From: JAOTYV01 sp041557595
GTDB taxonomy: Bacteria > Pseudomonadota > Alphaproteobacteria > UBA8366
NCBI GenBank assembly: GCA_041557595.1
Contig: JBFFGE010000232.1
Location: forward strand, 1-6,318
Direction of reading: 5' to 3'
Length of the DNA stretch: 6,318 nucleotides
This document shows positions 1-6,185 of this stretch, one piece after another. The notes beneath the pieces were generated by a model that ran no database searches, was not told the DNA's origin, and saw nothing but the letters and a program-made list of their open reading frames with translations. The position numbers and the translations under genes are program-made. Positions within the stretch are counted from its first letter, which is position 1. Each line of letters begins with the position of its first letter.

Positions 1-163
1 GAATGGGCCTATGCGCGAGCATATCGCACGTCAGATCAACGCGCGGACCACCTGCCGCTTTGGACGCATATGTATAATTGGCATCGACCCCATGGCGGAA
101 TAAAAGACAAGACGCCAATCAGTCGACTCCGAATCAACCGGGACAACCTGTTGAGGCTCCACA
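1..163 (+). mobile_element. IS481-family insertion sequence, 3' end (left copy)
   Basis: The inner end of the element is placed at 163 because identity with the right-hand copy is continuous from 31 to 163 (132 of 133 bases, inverted) and changes at 164, exactly where a CTAG-centred hexamer starts. The terminal sequence, read from outside inward, is TGTGGAGCCTCAACAGG. As I recall it, this resembles the TGTGAAGATTCAA-type end of IS481 itself. IS481 is known to insert at NCTAGN and duplicate those 6 bases. Only the transposase 3' end is visible; the other end lies beyond base 1. The copy is oriented with its transposase pointing into the operon region. Confidence 0.85.
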
Positions 164-168
164 GCTAG
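1..168 (+). CDS. IS481-family transposase, C-terminal fragment (left copy)
   Basis: The last 55 codons of a DDE (rve-type integrase core) transposase are read in frame from base 1 to the TAG at 166-168. The peptide begins EWAYARAYRT, has YNWHRPHGG in the middle and ends in ISRL...NLLRLHS. This combination is typical of the C-terminus of IS481-family transposases. The catalytic Asp/Asp/Glu residues would lie upstream, outside the window, so activity cannot be judged. The final codon and the stop are not part of the element. Element sequence appears to end at 163 (CTCCACA), and the adjoining target GCTAGG supplies the GC of the last Ser codon and the TAG. The gene points toward the operon. The fragment is nearly identical to the minus-strand fragment at the right end, with one synonymous difference (Arg CGA here, CGG there). 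Truncation is by the window edge, not obviously by mutation. Confidence 0.9.
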   Translation, partial: EWAYARAYRTSDQRADHLPLWTHMYNWHRPHGGIKDKTPISRLRINRDNLLRLHS

Positions 169-169
169 G
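31..169 (+). repeat. Long inverted repeat, left arm (pairs with 6180-6318)
   Basis: Position p here matches position 6349-p on the opposite strand. Of 139 positions, 137 agree. The mismatches are 132 versus 6217 (synonymous in the transposase) and 164 versus 6185 (first base of the target hexamer). The arm consists of 133 bases of insertion-sequence DNA plus the 6-base CTAG target. The match stops at the window end on the right, so the true repeat is probably the whole element and longer than seen. Confidence 0.95.
164..169. other. IS481 target site GCTAGG (left copy)
   Basis: The hexamer GCTAGG directly follows the terminal CTCCACA of the left insertion sequence and fits the NCTAGN target rule known for IS481. 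It provides the TAG stop of the transposase. The duplicate expected at the other end of the element is outside the window, so target duplication itself is not observed. The right copy has a different hexamer (CCTAGA on +), consistent with two independent insertions. Confidence 0.75.
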
Positions 170-333
170 GCACACTGCTTCCCTTGATCCGGGCTTGGTG
201 CGCAAAATTCGACACTGCGTCGACCGGTTGAGGCGGCAGGGGGTAAGCAGACATAGAAAGCGTTGGCAGCCAGCGATTGCTGTAGCTAGCCTGTTGGCCA
301 CCTGTAGCGGGCCTGCTATAGACCCTTTATCAG

Positions 334-377
334 CGTGTTTTCGACGTGTTTCTTCCGTGTTTTCCGCCTGTTTAAGA
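334..377 (+). repeat. Degenerate 11-bp tandem repeat (four TGTTT units)
   Basis: TGTTT occurs at 336, 347, 358 and 369, exactly 11 bases apart. The first three units begin CGTGTTT and the fourth begins CCTGTTT; the 3' half of each unit varies. Spacing near one helical turn would put the motif on one face of the DNA, as in arrays of binding sites. It could also be a decayed minisatellite. It lies about 580 bases upstream of the ligase start, so a link to operon control is only a possibility. Confidence 0.55.
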
Positions 378-389
378 AACCGCGGAAAA
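360..389. other. Imperfect hairpin overlapping the TGTTT array
   Basis: TTTTCCGC (360-367) is the exact reverse complement of GCGGAAAA (382-389). Inside it GTTT (370-373) pairs with AAAC (377-380) around a 3-base AAG loop. This gives an 8-bp stem, a small internal loop and a 4-bp stem. It is not followed by a T-run on + or on -, so it does not look like an intrinsic terminator. It could be an operator or an RNA structure. Confidence 0.5.
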
Positions 390-952
390 ACTCCCTAAGT
401 CACTACCAATGAATATAAAAAGAGCTTCTCAGGGCCGCAAATATTCCAATTGGCCTGCAAAAATCGATAAAACACGTAGAATCAGGCGAAATCCGGAGAC
501 GGGTTCGCTCAAGACTGCCTCCACCACCATTCCCGGTCCCATGATGTTTCGTCTCCAGACCCAGATCGCCGGGAAGTCGCCGGTTTCCGGGCGTTTCCGA
601 TCAGGGGACGCCGTGCGGAGACACCAATACGGAGACGATAGGGCCGGAATCGGGCGAGCGTCTCCAAAGGCCGTTTTCGACGCCCAGACCATGGGAGACC
701 GATGTCGGCGTGAGGAGGGTCTAGCGGGCGATGAAGCCGAGCAGGCGGCGCTGGCGGCTTGGCGATCCCGACCTCGCGTCGATGGCGTAGAACCGAAACG
801 CGAAAGCACGTTGGATCGCCGCAGCCCAAGTACGGTACCGACGGCAAACACGGATTAAGATTGCCCGGTCGTTTGCTGTTTTGCCGGCGCCATTGCCGAG
901 ACCTTGACGTGAATCAAAGAGACGCGGCGGCGGGCGCGGCAGGATCGGTCTT

Positions 953-2761
953 GTGATGAAGAACAGGACGAAATCCGAGACCGGAAATTCCGGCTCCGTC
1001 ATGCAATGGCCGACGATCCGGAAGGATGCCGGCGCGGACGCGCGGCACGCGAATCTTGACGACTATCAGCGGGTCCGGGAATCTTTCACCTGGACCGACG
1101 CGCGGGCGGCCTTGGATGGCCTGCCCGGCGGCGGGCTCAATATCGCCTATGAAGCTGTCGACCGCCACCTTGTGCATGGGAAGGCGGAGACGGTCGCGCT
1201 GCGCTGGTTGGGGCGCGACGATAGCGTGCGCGACATCACCTATCGCGCGCTTGCGGAGCAAAGCAACCGGTTCGCGAATGTCCTGGCGAGCCTCGGCGTC
1301 GGCAAGGGCGATCGCGTCTACAGCCTGCTGGGGCGTGTCCCCGACCTGTACGTCGCCGCTCTCGGGACCTTGAAAAACGGCAGCGTCTACTCGCCGTTGT
1401 TTTCCGCGTTCGGTCCCGAACCGATCAAGGCGCGCATGAGCATCGGCGGCGCCAAAGTACTGGTGACCACCGAGGCATTCTACAAACGTAAGGTCGCGGC
1501 GTGGCGCGACGAGGTCGAAACGCTGGAATTTGTCTTGCTGATCGACCGGAAAGACGATGCCCTGGCGCCGACCACGACGTGTCTGGCCGATGCCATGGCG
1601 GCGGCTTCCACCGATTTCGAAATTGTCCGGACCGAACCGGAGGACATGGCGCTGCTGCATTTCACCAGCGGCACCACCGGCCGTCCGAAGGGCGCCATCC
1701 ATGTGCATGAAGCGGTGGTGGCGCACCACATTACGGGCCGGTACGCACTCGACCTGCGCGAAGGGGATGTCTTCTGGTGCACGGCCGATCCCGGTTGGGT
1801 CACCGGCACCTCGTACGGCATCATCGCGCCCCTGACGGCGGGCGTCACGATGATCGTCGATCAGGCCGATTTCGACGCGGCGCGTTGGTACGAAATCCTG
1901 CGCGAACAGAACGTCAACGTCTGGTACACGGCCCCGACCGCAATTCGCATGCTGATGAAACTCGACGGCGTCGCCGCTGCGAAACGCGATCTGCCGCACC
2001 TCCGGTTTATCGCGAGTGTCGGCGAGCCGCTTAATCCGGAAGCCGTTCTATGGGGCGTCGAGGCCTTCGGCCTGCCGATACACGACAATTGGTGGCAGAC
2101 CGAGACCGGTGGGATCATGATCGCGAATTACCGTTCCATGGATGTGAAACCGGGTTCGATGGGCCGCCCGCTGCCGGGTATCGAGGCGGCTATCGTCCGG
2201 CAGCCAAACGGCGACGTCGAGATCGCACCGGCACCGAATACAGTCGGCGAACTGGCGCTCAGGACCGGCTGGCCGTCGATGATGCGCGGGTATCTCCACG
2301 AAGAGGAGCGTTACCGGAAATGCTTTGCCGGCGATTGGTACCTGACCGGAGATCTCGCGATGCAGGATGAGGACGGCTACTTCTGGTTCGTGGGCCGCGA
2401 CGACGACGTCATCAAATCCGCCGGCCATTTGATTGGCCCGTTCGAGGTGGAAAGCGCGCTGATGGAGCATGCCGCCGTTGCCGAGGCCGCGGTGATCGGA
2501 AAGCCGGAACCCACAGTGGGCGAATTGGTCAAGGCGTTCGTCGCCCTGAATGACGGGTTCGAGGCGTCCGACACGCTGCGGCGGGAATTGCTGGGGCATG
2601 CGCGGAAACGGCTTGGTTCCGCGGTCGCGCCAAAGGAAATCGATTTTCGCACCAACCTGCCGAAAACCCGCAGCGGCAAAATCATGCGGCGCTTGCTGAA
2701 GGCGCGGGAACTCGGTTTGCCGGAAGGCGATTTGTCGACGCTGGAGAGTGATGAACGATGA
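953..2761 (+). CDS. acsA: Acetate--CoA ligase, AcsA type (AMP-forming)
   Basis: A 602-residue ANL-superfamily ligase that activates acetate with ATP to acetyl-AMP and then forms acetyl-CoA; cytoplasmic. The phosphate-binding loop is HFTSGTTGRPKG (236-247). DNWWQTETGG (378-387) carries the Trp (381) that restricts Acs enzymes to very short acyl groups. YLTGD is at 463-467 and GRDDDVIKSAG is in the hinge region. KTRSGKIMRR holds the catalytic/acetylatable Lys576. The protein matches my memory of Bacillus AcsA along its length, including LNIAYEAVDRH, WCTADPGWVTGT, SVGEPLNPE and the C-terminal GDLST. Position 493 is Leu (GHLIGPFE) where AcsA and Acs commonly have Arg. The start is uncertain: GTG953 has AGGA 8 bases upstream, ATG956 is adjacent, and ATG1001 would fit the family length better but has no Shine-Dalgarno. 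It is the first gene of the operon, and its stop overlaps the next start (ATGA). Confidence 0.93.
   Translation: MMKNRTKSETGNSGSVMQWPTIRKDAGADARHANLDDYQRVRESFTWTDARAALDGLPGGGLNIAYEAVDRHLVHGKAETVALRWLGRDDSVRDITYRALAEQSNRFANVLASLGVGKGDRVYSLLGRVPDLYVAALGTLKNGSVYSPLFSAFGPEPIKARMSIGGAKVLVTTEAFYKRKVAAWRDEVETLEFVLLIDRKDDALAPTTTCLADAMAAASTDFEIVRTEPEDMALLHFTSGTTGRPKGAIHVHEAVVAHHITGRYALDLREGDVFWCTADPGWVTGTSYGIIAPLTAGVTMIVDQADFDAARWYEILREQNVNVWYTAPTAIRMLMKLDGVAAAKRDLPHLRFIASVGEPLNPEAVLWGVEAFGLPIHDNWWQTETGGIMIANYRSMDVKPGSMGRPLPGIEAAIVRQPNGDVEIAPAPNTVGELALRTGWPSMMRGYLHEEERYRKCFAGDWYLTGDLAMQDEDGYFWFVGRDDDVIKSAGHLIGPFEVESALMEHAAVAEAAVIGKPEPTVGELVKAFVALNDGFEASDTLRRELLGHARKRLGSAVAPKEIDFRTNLPKTRSGKIMRRLLKARELGLPEGDLSTLESDER
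981..993. other. Perfect palindrome CCGGAAATTCCGG
   Basis: Two 6-bp arms surround a single central A. It lies in codons 10-14 if translation begins at 953, but would be in the leader 7 bases before ATG if translation begins at 1001. A hairpin or operator role is possible, but chance in GC-rich DNA cannot be excluded. Confidence 0.35.
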
Positions 2762-3753
2762 ACGATCGGTCCGAGAAGCCGCGCCTGACCCGCGAACACG
2801 TCCTCGATTTGCTGCGGCATATGCTTCGGGTGCGGATGTTCGAGGATCGGTGCGCGCAACTCTACACGCAGGAGAAAATTCGCGGCTTCTTGCATCTCTA
2901 TGACGGCGAGGAAGCCGTCGCAGCGGGCATAATCCCGGTGTTGTCGGACCAGGATCGAGTCGTGGCAACCTATCGAGAACACGGTCATGCCTTGGTTCGT
3001 GGCGTCGGTATGGATTCCGTGATGGCCGAGATGTATGGCAAACGGGATGGATGCAGCGGCGGCCGGGGCGGCTCCATGCATTTGTTCGATGCCGAAACGA
3101 ATTTCTACGGCGGCAACGCGATCGTTGGCGGCGGCTTGCCGCTGGCGGTGGGACTGGCGCTTGCGGATCGCCTGCAGGAAGAGGGTCGGGTTACGGCAAG
3201 CTTCTTCGGCGAGGGCGCCGTTGCCGAGGGGGAGTTCCACGAAAGCCTCAACCTTGCGGCGTTGTGGCGACTGCCGGTGTTGTTCGTCTGCGAGAACAAT
3301 CGCTATGCGATGGGAACGGCGCTGGAGATCTCCGAATCGGAAACCGATATCCACGCCAAGGCGGCGGCCTACAACATTTCATCGGAAGCGGTCGACGGTA
3401 TGGATGTCGTCGCCGTCGAGACCGCGGCCAAACGGGCGATTCATACGGTGCGCGACACCGGGAAGCCGTATTTTCTCGAGTGCCGCACCTACCGGTTTCG
3501 CGCCCACTCGATGTTCGACGCGCAGCTCTATCGCGACAAGGCGGAAGTCGAGGAATGGCGCGGCAGGGGGCCGATTGTCCGCTTCCAGGGGTGGCTATTG
3601 GAAAACGAACTCGCGCATCCGGAAGATATCGCTGGAATCGAGTCCGAAATTCGGGCCGAGATCGACCGCGTGGTCGCGTTTGCCGAAGCCTCCGAATGGG
3701 AACCCGTGGAAACCTTGACGGAGCACGTTTACGCTATGGAGGCGGCACAATGA
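2758..3753 (+). CDS. pdhA: 2-oxoacid (pyruvate) dehydrogenase E1 component, alpha subunit
   Basis: A 331-residue thiamine diphosphate-dependent E1 alpha subunit of normal family length. With E1 beta it decarboxylates a 2-oxoacid and reductively acylates the E2 lipoyl arm. Visible marks are GFLHLYDGEEAV near the N-terminus, TYREHGHAL, GRGGSMH, and the diphosphate/Mg motif GEG (151-153) with NN at 180-181, at the usual ~30-residue spacing. The active-site loop is TYRFRAHSMFD, with His250 and Ser251. ENNRYAMGT is the pyruvate-type signature; acetoin enzymes usually have a different sequence after ENN, so pyruvate is the favoured substrate by inference. The motif reads GEG rather than the textbook GDG, a conservative change in a metal ligand. 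The start codon overlaps the ligase stop (ATGA), with GGAG at 2743-2746. The stop overlaps the E1 beta start. Confidence 0.93.
   Translation: MNDRSEKPRLTREHVLDLLRHMLRVRMFEDRCAQLYTQEKIRGFLHLYDGEEAVAAGIIPVLSDQDRVVATYREHGHALVRGVGMDSVMAEMYGKRDGCSGGRGGSMHLFDAETNFYGGNAIVGGGLPLAVGLALADRLQEEGRVTASFFGEGAVAEGEFHESLNLAALWRLPVLFVCENNRYAMGTALEISESETDIHAKAAAYNISSEAVDGMDVVAVETAAKRAIHTVRDTGKPYFLECRTYRFRAHSMFDAQLYRDKAEVEEWRGRGPIVRFQGWLLENELAHPEDIAGIESEIRAEIDRVVAFAEASEWEPVETLTEHVYAMEAAQ
3738..3742 (+). promoter_or_regulatory. Ribosome binding site for E1 beta
   Basis: GGAGG lies 7 bases before ATG3750. It fixes the E1 beta start even though the open frame runs upstream to 3051 inside E1 alpha. Confidence 0.8.
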
Positions 3754-4757
3754 ATAGCAAGCCGGCGGCGCAATCGGCGGCCGTGGAGACCACATACCGC
3801 GAAGCGGTTCGGCAGGCGATCCGCGACGCGATGCTGCGCGACGACCGTGTCTTCCTGATGGGGGAGGACGTCGGGCGGTATGGTGGATGCTATGCGGTGA
3901 GCAAGGGACTGTTCGACGAATTCGGCCCGAAACGCATCCTCGATACGCCGCTGTCGGAGTCCGGCTTTACCGGGGCGGGTATCGGCGCAGCAATGGCCGG
4001 CATGCGGCCGATCGTCGAGTTGATGACGGTCAATTTCAGCTTGCTTGCGCTGGACCAGATCCTCAACAACGCCGCCACGATACGGCATATGTCGGGGGGC
4101 CAGTTCGGCGTGCCCTTGGTCATTCGCATGGCAACGGGGGCCGGCAAGCAGCTGGCCGCCCAACATTCGCACAGTCTTGAAGGCTGGTATGCGCATATCC
4201 CCGGCATCAAGGTTCTGGCGCCGGCCACGATCGAAGACGCGCGCGGCATGTTGTGGAGTGCGCTCGAGGATCCGGACCCGGTTCTGATCTTCGAAAATGT
4301 AATGCTCTACAATCGCACCGGGCGGTTGCCCGACGGGGCGGACGCCGTGCAGATCGACCAGGCGGCGGTGCGGCGACCCGGTGAAAACATCTCATTGATT
4401 ACCTATGGCGGATCGCTCTGGAAGACGCTGGAAGCCGCGGAAACCCTCGCGAAAGACGGCATCGACGCCGAAGTCATCGACCTCCGAACCCTACGGCCCC
4501 TGGATGAGGACACGATTGTAGCGTCGGTCTCAAAGACCCGCCGCGCCATCATCGTCGACGAAGGTTGGCGAAGCGGCAGTCTGGCGGCCGAAGTCTCTGC
4601 CCGGATCATGGAACGGGCATTCTGGAATCTGGATATGCCGGTCGGCCGCGTTTGCAGCGCCGAGGTGCCGATCCCCTATGCGCGCCACCTGGAGGAAGCG
4701 TCTATCCCGCAGGTGCCGCAAATCGTCGCCGCGGCGCGCGCGGCGATGGGCGTCTGA
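3750..4757 (+). CDS. pdhB: 2-oxoacid (pyruvate) dehydrogenase E1 component, beta subunit
   Basis: A 335-residue transketolase-type E1 beta subunit, partner of the preceding gene in an alpha2beta2 E1. MGEDVGRYGG (37-46) and DTPLSESGFTG are the thiamine diphosphate-binding segments, with Glu70 at the position of the catalytic Glu (human E1 beta Glu59). GAAMAGMRPIVE, NNAATIRHMSGG, AAQHSHSLEGWYAHIPG with His139, and VIDLRTLRPLDEDTI in the C-terminal transketolase domain follow in the normal order. The start is chosen by the GGAGG 7 bases upstream and by the family start; the ATGA overlap with E1 alpha implies coupled translation. The TGA stop at 4755-4757 is in the same frame as the E2 gene, only four sense codons before the E2 ATG, and is followed by C. 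No residues known to be essential appear to be missing. Confidence 0.94.
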   Translation: MNSKPAAQSAAVETTYREAVRQAIRDAMLRDDRVFLMGEDVGRYGGCYAVSKGLFDEFGPKRILDTPLSESGFTGAGIGAAMAGMRPIVELMTVNFSLLALDQILNNAATIRHMSGGQFGVPLVIRMATGAGKQLAAQHSHSLEGWYAHIPGIKVLAPATIEDARGMLWSALEDPDPVLIFENVMLYNRTGRLPDGADAVQIDQAAVRRPGENISLITYGGSLWKTLEAAETLAKDGIDAEVIDLRTLRPLDEDTIVASVSKTRRAIIVDEGWRSGSLAAEVSARIMERAFWNLDMPVGRVCSAEVPIPYARHLEEASIPQVPQIVAAARAAMGV

Positions 4758-4769
4758 CGTTTCGCTCCG

Positions 4770-5933
4770 ATGGGCACTTTCCTCATGCCGTCGCTTGGCG
4801 CCGATATGGAGGCCGGCACCCTGACCGAGTGGTTGGTCAAGCCGGGCGATAGGGTGCGTCATGGCGATATCATCGCCGTAATCGAAACGCAAAAAGGCGC
4901 AATCGAAATCGAGGTGTTCGAGGATGGCACCGTCGGCGCGCTTCTGGTCAATTCCGGTGACACAGTGCCGGTCGGTATGCCGATGGCGGAAATTTCGAAT
5001 GGGCAAGACGCGGAATTGCCTCCGATGCCGGTCCAACCGACGACAATGGATGTGGCGCAACCTGTCGCCGTGGCGCCCGCCGTACCTCCGATTCCCCCGG
5101 CTGCCGCGGGAGGCCGGGCTTCGCCGGCGGCGCGCCGGTTGGCGGCCGAGGAAGGAATTGATCTGGCGACGATCCGCGGCAGCGGACCCGATGGCGCCAT
5201 CCAGCTCGCCGATGTCGCTTCGTCGGCCGGTAAGACGGCAGATACGAAAAGACCGGCGGCGGGAATCGACCTTGACGGCATGCGCCGCGCGATTGCCGCC
5301 GCGATGGCGCGGTCGAAACGGGAAATTCCGCATTTCTACCTGAAGCACACGATCGAGATGCAGCGGGCGGCCGAGTGGCTGACCCAGGTAAACGCAGACC
5401 AACCGCCGGCGGACCGATTGCTTGCCGGCGTGTTACTGATGAAGGCGGTTGCCCTTGCGCTGCGGCGGTTCCCTGAATTCAACGGTTTCTACGAAGACAA
5501 CGCCGTCCAAAAGGCAGACTCGATCCATATCGGGACCGCAATTGCGATACGGGGCGGGGGTCTGGTGGCTCCGGCGGTGCATCACGTCGACCAGCTGTCG
5601 CTCGATGTCTTGATGAAAACGTTGAGGGATCTGACGACCAGGGTCCGCGCTGGCCGGATCCGAAGTTCCGAATTGACGGATCCGACGATTACGGTTTCCA
5701 GCCTCGGCGAACGCGGCGTCGAAGCCCTTTACGGTGTCATCTATCCCCCGCAGGTCGCCCTGGTCGGGTTCGGCAGCGTGATCGAACGCCCGTGGGTGGT
5801 AGAAGGAAAAATTGTACCGCGCTTGGTCGTTACCGCGACCCTTTCAGCGGATCATCGCGTCAGCGACGGCCATCGCGGTGCCCTGTTCCTCAGAACGATT
5901 GGCGACTTGTTACAGGATCCGGAGGCCTTATGA
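4770..5933 (+). CDS. pdhC: 2-oxoacid dehydrogenase E2 component (lipoyl acyltransferase)
   Basis: A 387-residue three-domain E2. The N-terminal lipoyl domain (about 1-78) begins MPSLGADMEAGTL, with the likely lipoylated Lys42 in ETQKGAIE (canonical ETDKA). A Pro/Ala-rich linker covers about 80-115. The peripheral subunit-binding domain is about 117-150 (ASPAARRLAAEEGIDL...GSGPDGAI). The catalytic acetyltransferase domain is about 165-387, with DHRVSDG (361-367) giving the catalytic His362 and Asp366. It would carry the acyl group from E1 and transfer it, normally to CoA. It has a single lipoyl domain and the usual length for such E2s. The gap to E1 beta is 12 bases with no Shine-Dalgarno, so expression probably depends on reinitiation or coupling. 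An in-frame stop at 4755 rules out an earlier start. No E3 gene follows; instead there is a carrier protein whose start overlaps the E2 stop. Confidence 0.93.
   Translation: MGTFLMPSLGADMEAGTLTEWLVKPGDRVRHGDIIAVIETQKGAIEIEVFEDGTVGALLVNSGDTVPVGMPMAEISNGQDAELPPMPVQPTTMDVAQPVAVAPAVPPIPPAAAGGRASPAARRLAAEEGIDLATIRGSGPDGAIQLADVASSAGKTADTKRPAAGIDLDGMRRAIAAAMARSKREIPHFYLKHTIEMQRAAEWLTQVNADQPPADRLLAGVLLMKAVALALRRFPEFNGFYEDNAVQKADSIHIGTAIAIRGGGLVAPAVHHVDQLSLDVLMKTLRDLTTRVRAGRIRSSELTDPTITVSSLGERGVEALYGVIYPPQVALVGFGSVIERPWVVEGKIVPRLVVTATLSADHRVSDGHRGALFLRTIGDLLQDPEAL
5921..5925 (+). promoter_or_regulatory. Ribosome binding site for the carrier protein
   Basis: GGAGG inside the end of the E2 gene, 4 bases before ATG5930. 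The spacing is short but it supports this start rather than the upstream extension of the frame to 5792. Confidence 0.65.
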
Positions 5934-6184
5934 ACCAGAATGAAATCAAAGCCGTCCTGTTGGACGAACTGGGAAAAATAGCGCCGGATATCGACGCGGC
6001 GGATGTGGACGCCGCGGGCGATTTGCGCGAGGAATTCGATATCGATTCGATGGATTTTCTCAATTTGGTGACCGCGTTACACGAGCGCCTCGGCGTTTCC
6101 ATCGCGGAGAGCGACTACCGCGAGCTCGGCACACTCGATAATGCCGTAAGTTTCCTCGGCAAGTCTTTGGACAATGCAGCCTAG
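5930..6184 (+). CDS. Free-standing acyl carrier protein
   Basis: An 84-residue acidic four-helix carrier domain (PP-binding family) spanning the whole protein. The phosphopantetheine attachment site is DIDSMDFLNLV with Ser40, preceded by the acidic stretch DLREEF. The motif differs from the DSLDTVE of fatty-acid-synthesis AcpP, so this looks like a specialised carrier rather than the housekeeping one. It is translated from an ATG overlapping the E2 stop, which suggests stoichiometric coupling to E2. Acyl transfer between E2 (or the AcsA-type ligase) and this protein is an inference from context. The TAG stop sits within the CCTAGA target of the right insertion sequence. Because a duplicated target restores the original bases, the protein end is probably native, but any native downstream gene or terminator has been displaced. 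Confidence 0.9.
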   Translation: MNQNEIKAVLLDELGKIAPDIDAADVDAAGDLREEFDIDSMDFLNLVTALHERLGVSIAESDYRELGTLDNAVSFLGKSLDNAA

Positions 6185-6185
6185 A
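6180..6185. other. IS481 target site CCTAGA (right copy) on the carrier-protein stop codon
   Basis: CCTAGA immediately precedes the terminal TGTGGAG of the right element. The same CTAG gives the carrier protein its TAG (6182-6184, +) and the transposase its TAG (6181-6183, -), so two convergent genes share a stop tetranucleotide. Confidence 0.75.

Larger units (their letters stand above)
170..952. other. 783-base region without a supported gene
   Basis: Open frames exist on both strands here. The longest are 409-858 on + and 429-851 on -. They overlap each other, lack recognisable domains, and are Arg/Ser/Pro-rich in the manner of chance frames in GC-rich DNA. Visible structure consists of an 11-bp-periodic TGTTT array with a hairpin (334-389), a relatively AT-rich stretch around 405-480, and several GGAGAC/GTCTCC words (about 497-700). 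The operon promoter must lie here or in the insertion sequence. A good -35-like CTTGAC occurs at 903-908, but I see no convincing -10 at 16-18 bases from it. The region may hold a decayed gene, but I cannot name one. Confidence 0.6.

Noticed and set aside
31..169. Assembly fold-back artefact explaining the inverted ends
   Set aside because: The two arms have a base difference inside the element and different bases at the target position, and the match ends precisely at the element/target boundary. Two real insertions explain this better.
263..284. Sigma-54-like promoter (TGGCA ... TTGC)
   Set aside because: The GG and GC elements are two bases too far apart for a functional -24/-12 promoter.
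360..390. Intrinsic terminator
   Set aside because: The stem is followed by A's and then CTCCC on +, and there is no T-run after it on either strand.
78..398. 106-residue frame on + whose first 18 or so residues recur in a 64-residue minus-strand frame at 6077-6271
   Set aside because: The shared start is the same DNA as the two transposase copies read in another frame. The recurrence reflects the inverted repeat, not a real gene pair.
409..858. 149-residue frame on + in the gene-poor region
   Set aside because: No ribosome binding site or recognisable domain, Arg/Ser-rich, and overlapped by equally long minus-strand frames. It looks like chance in GC-rich DNA.
903..932. Housekeeping promoter from the -35-like CTTGAC at 903-908
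   Set aside because: The -35 hexamer is good, but the bases at the proper distance are GC-only, with nothing like a -10 box. Left as a note in the region description.
914..1999. 361-residue frame on the minus strand, and other long minus-strand frames at 2048-2968, 2377-3354 and 4530-5402
   Set aside because: They are antisense shadows of the ligase, E1 and E2 genes, whose family motifs are unmistakable on +. The minus products have no recognisable motifs.
3051..3749. Upstream extension of the E1 beta frame through E1 alpha
   Set aside because: E1 beta family proteins start near 3750, where a GGAGG lies 7 bases upstream. The extension is just the +2 frame of E1 alpha.
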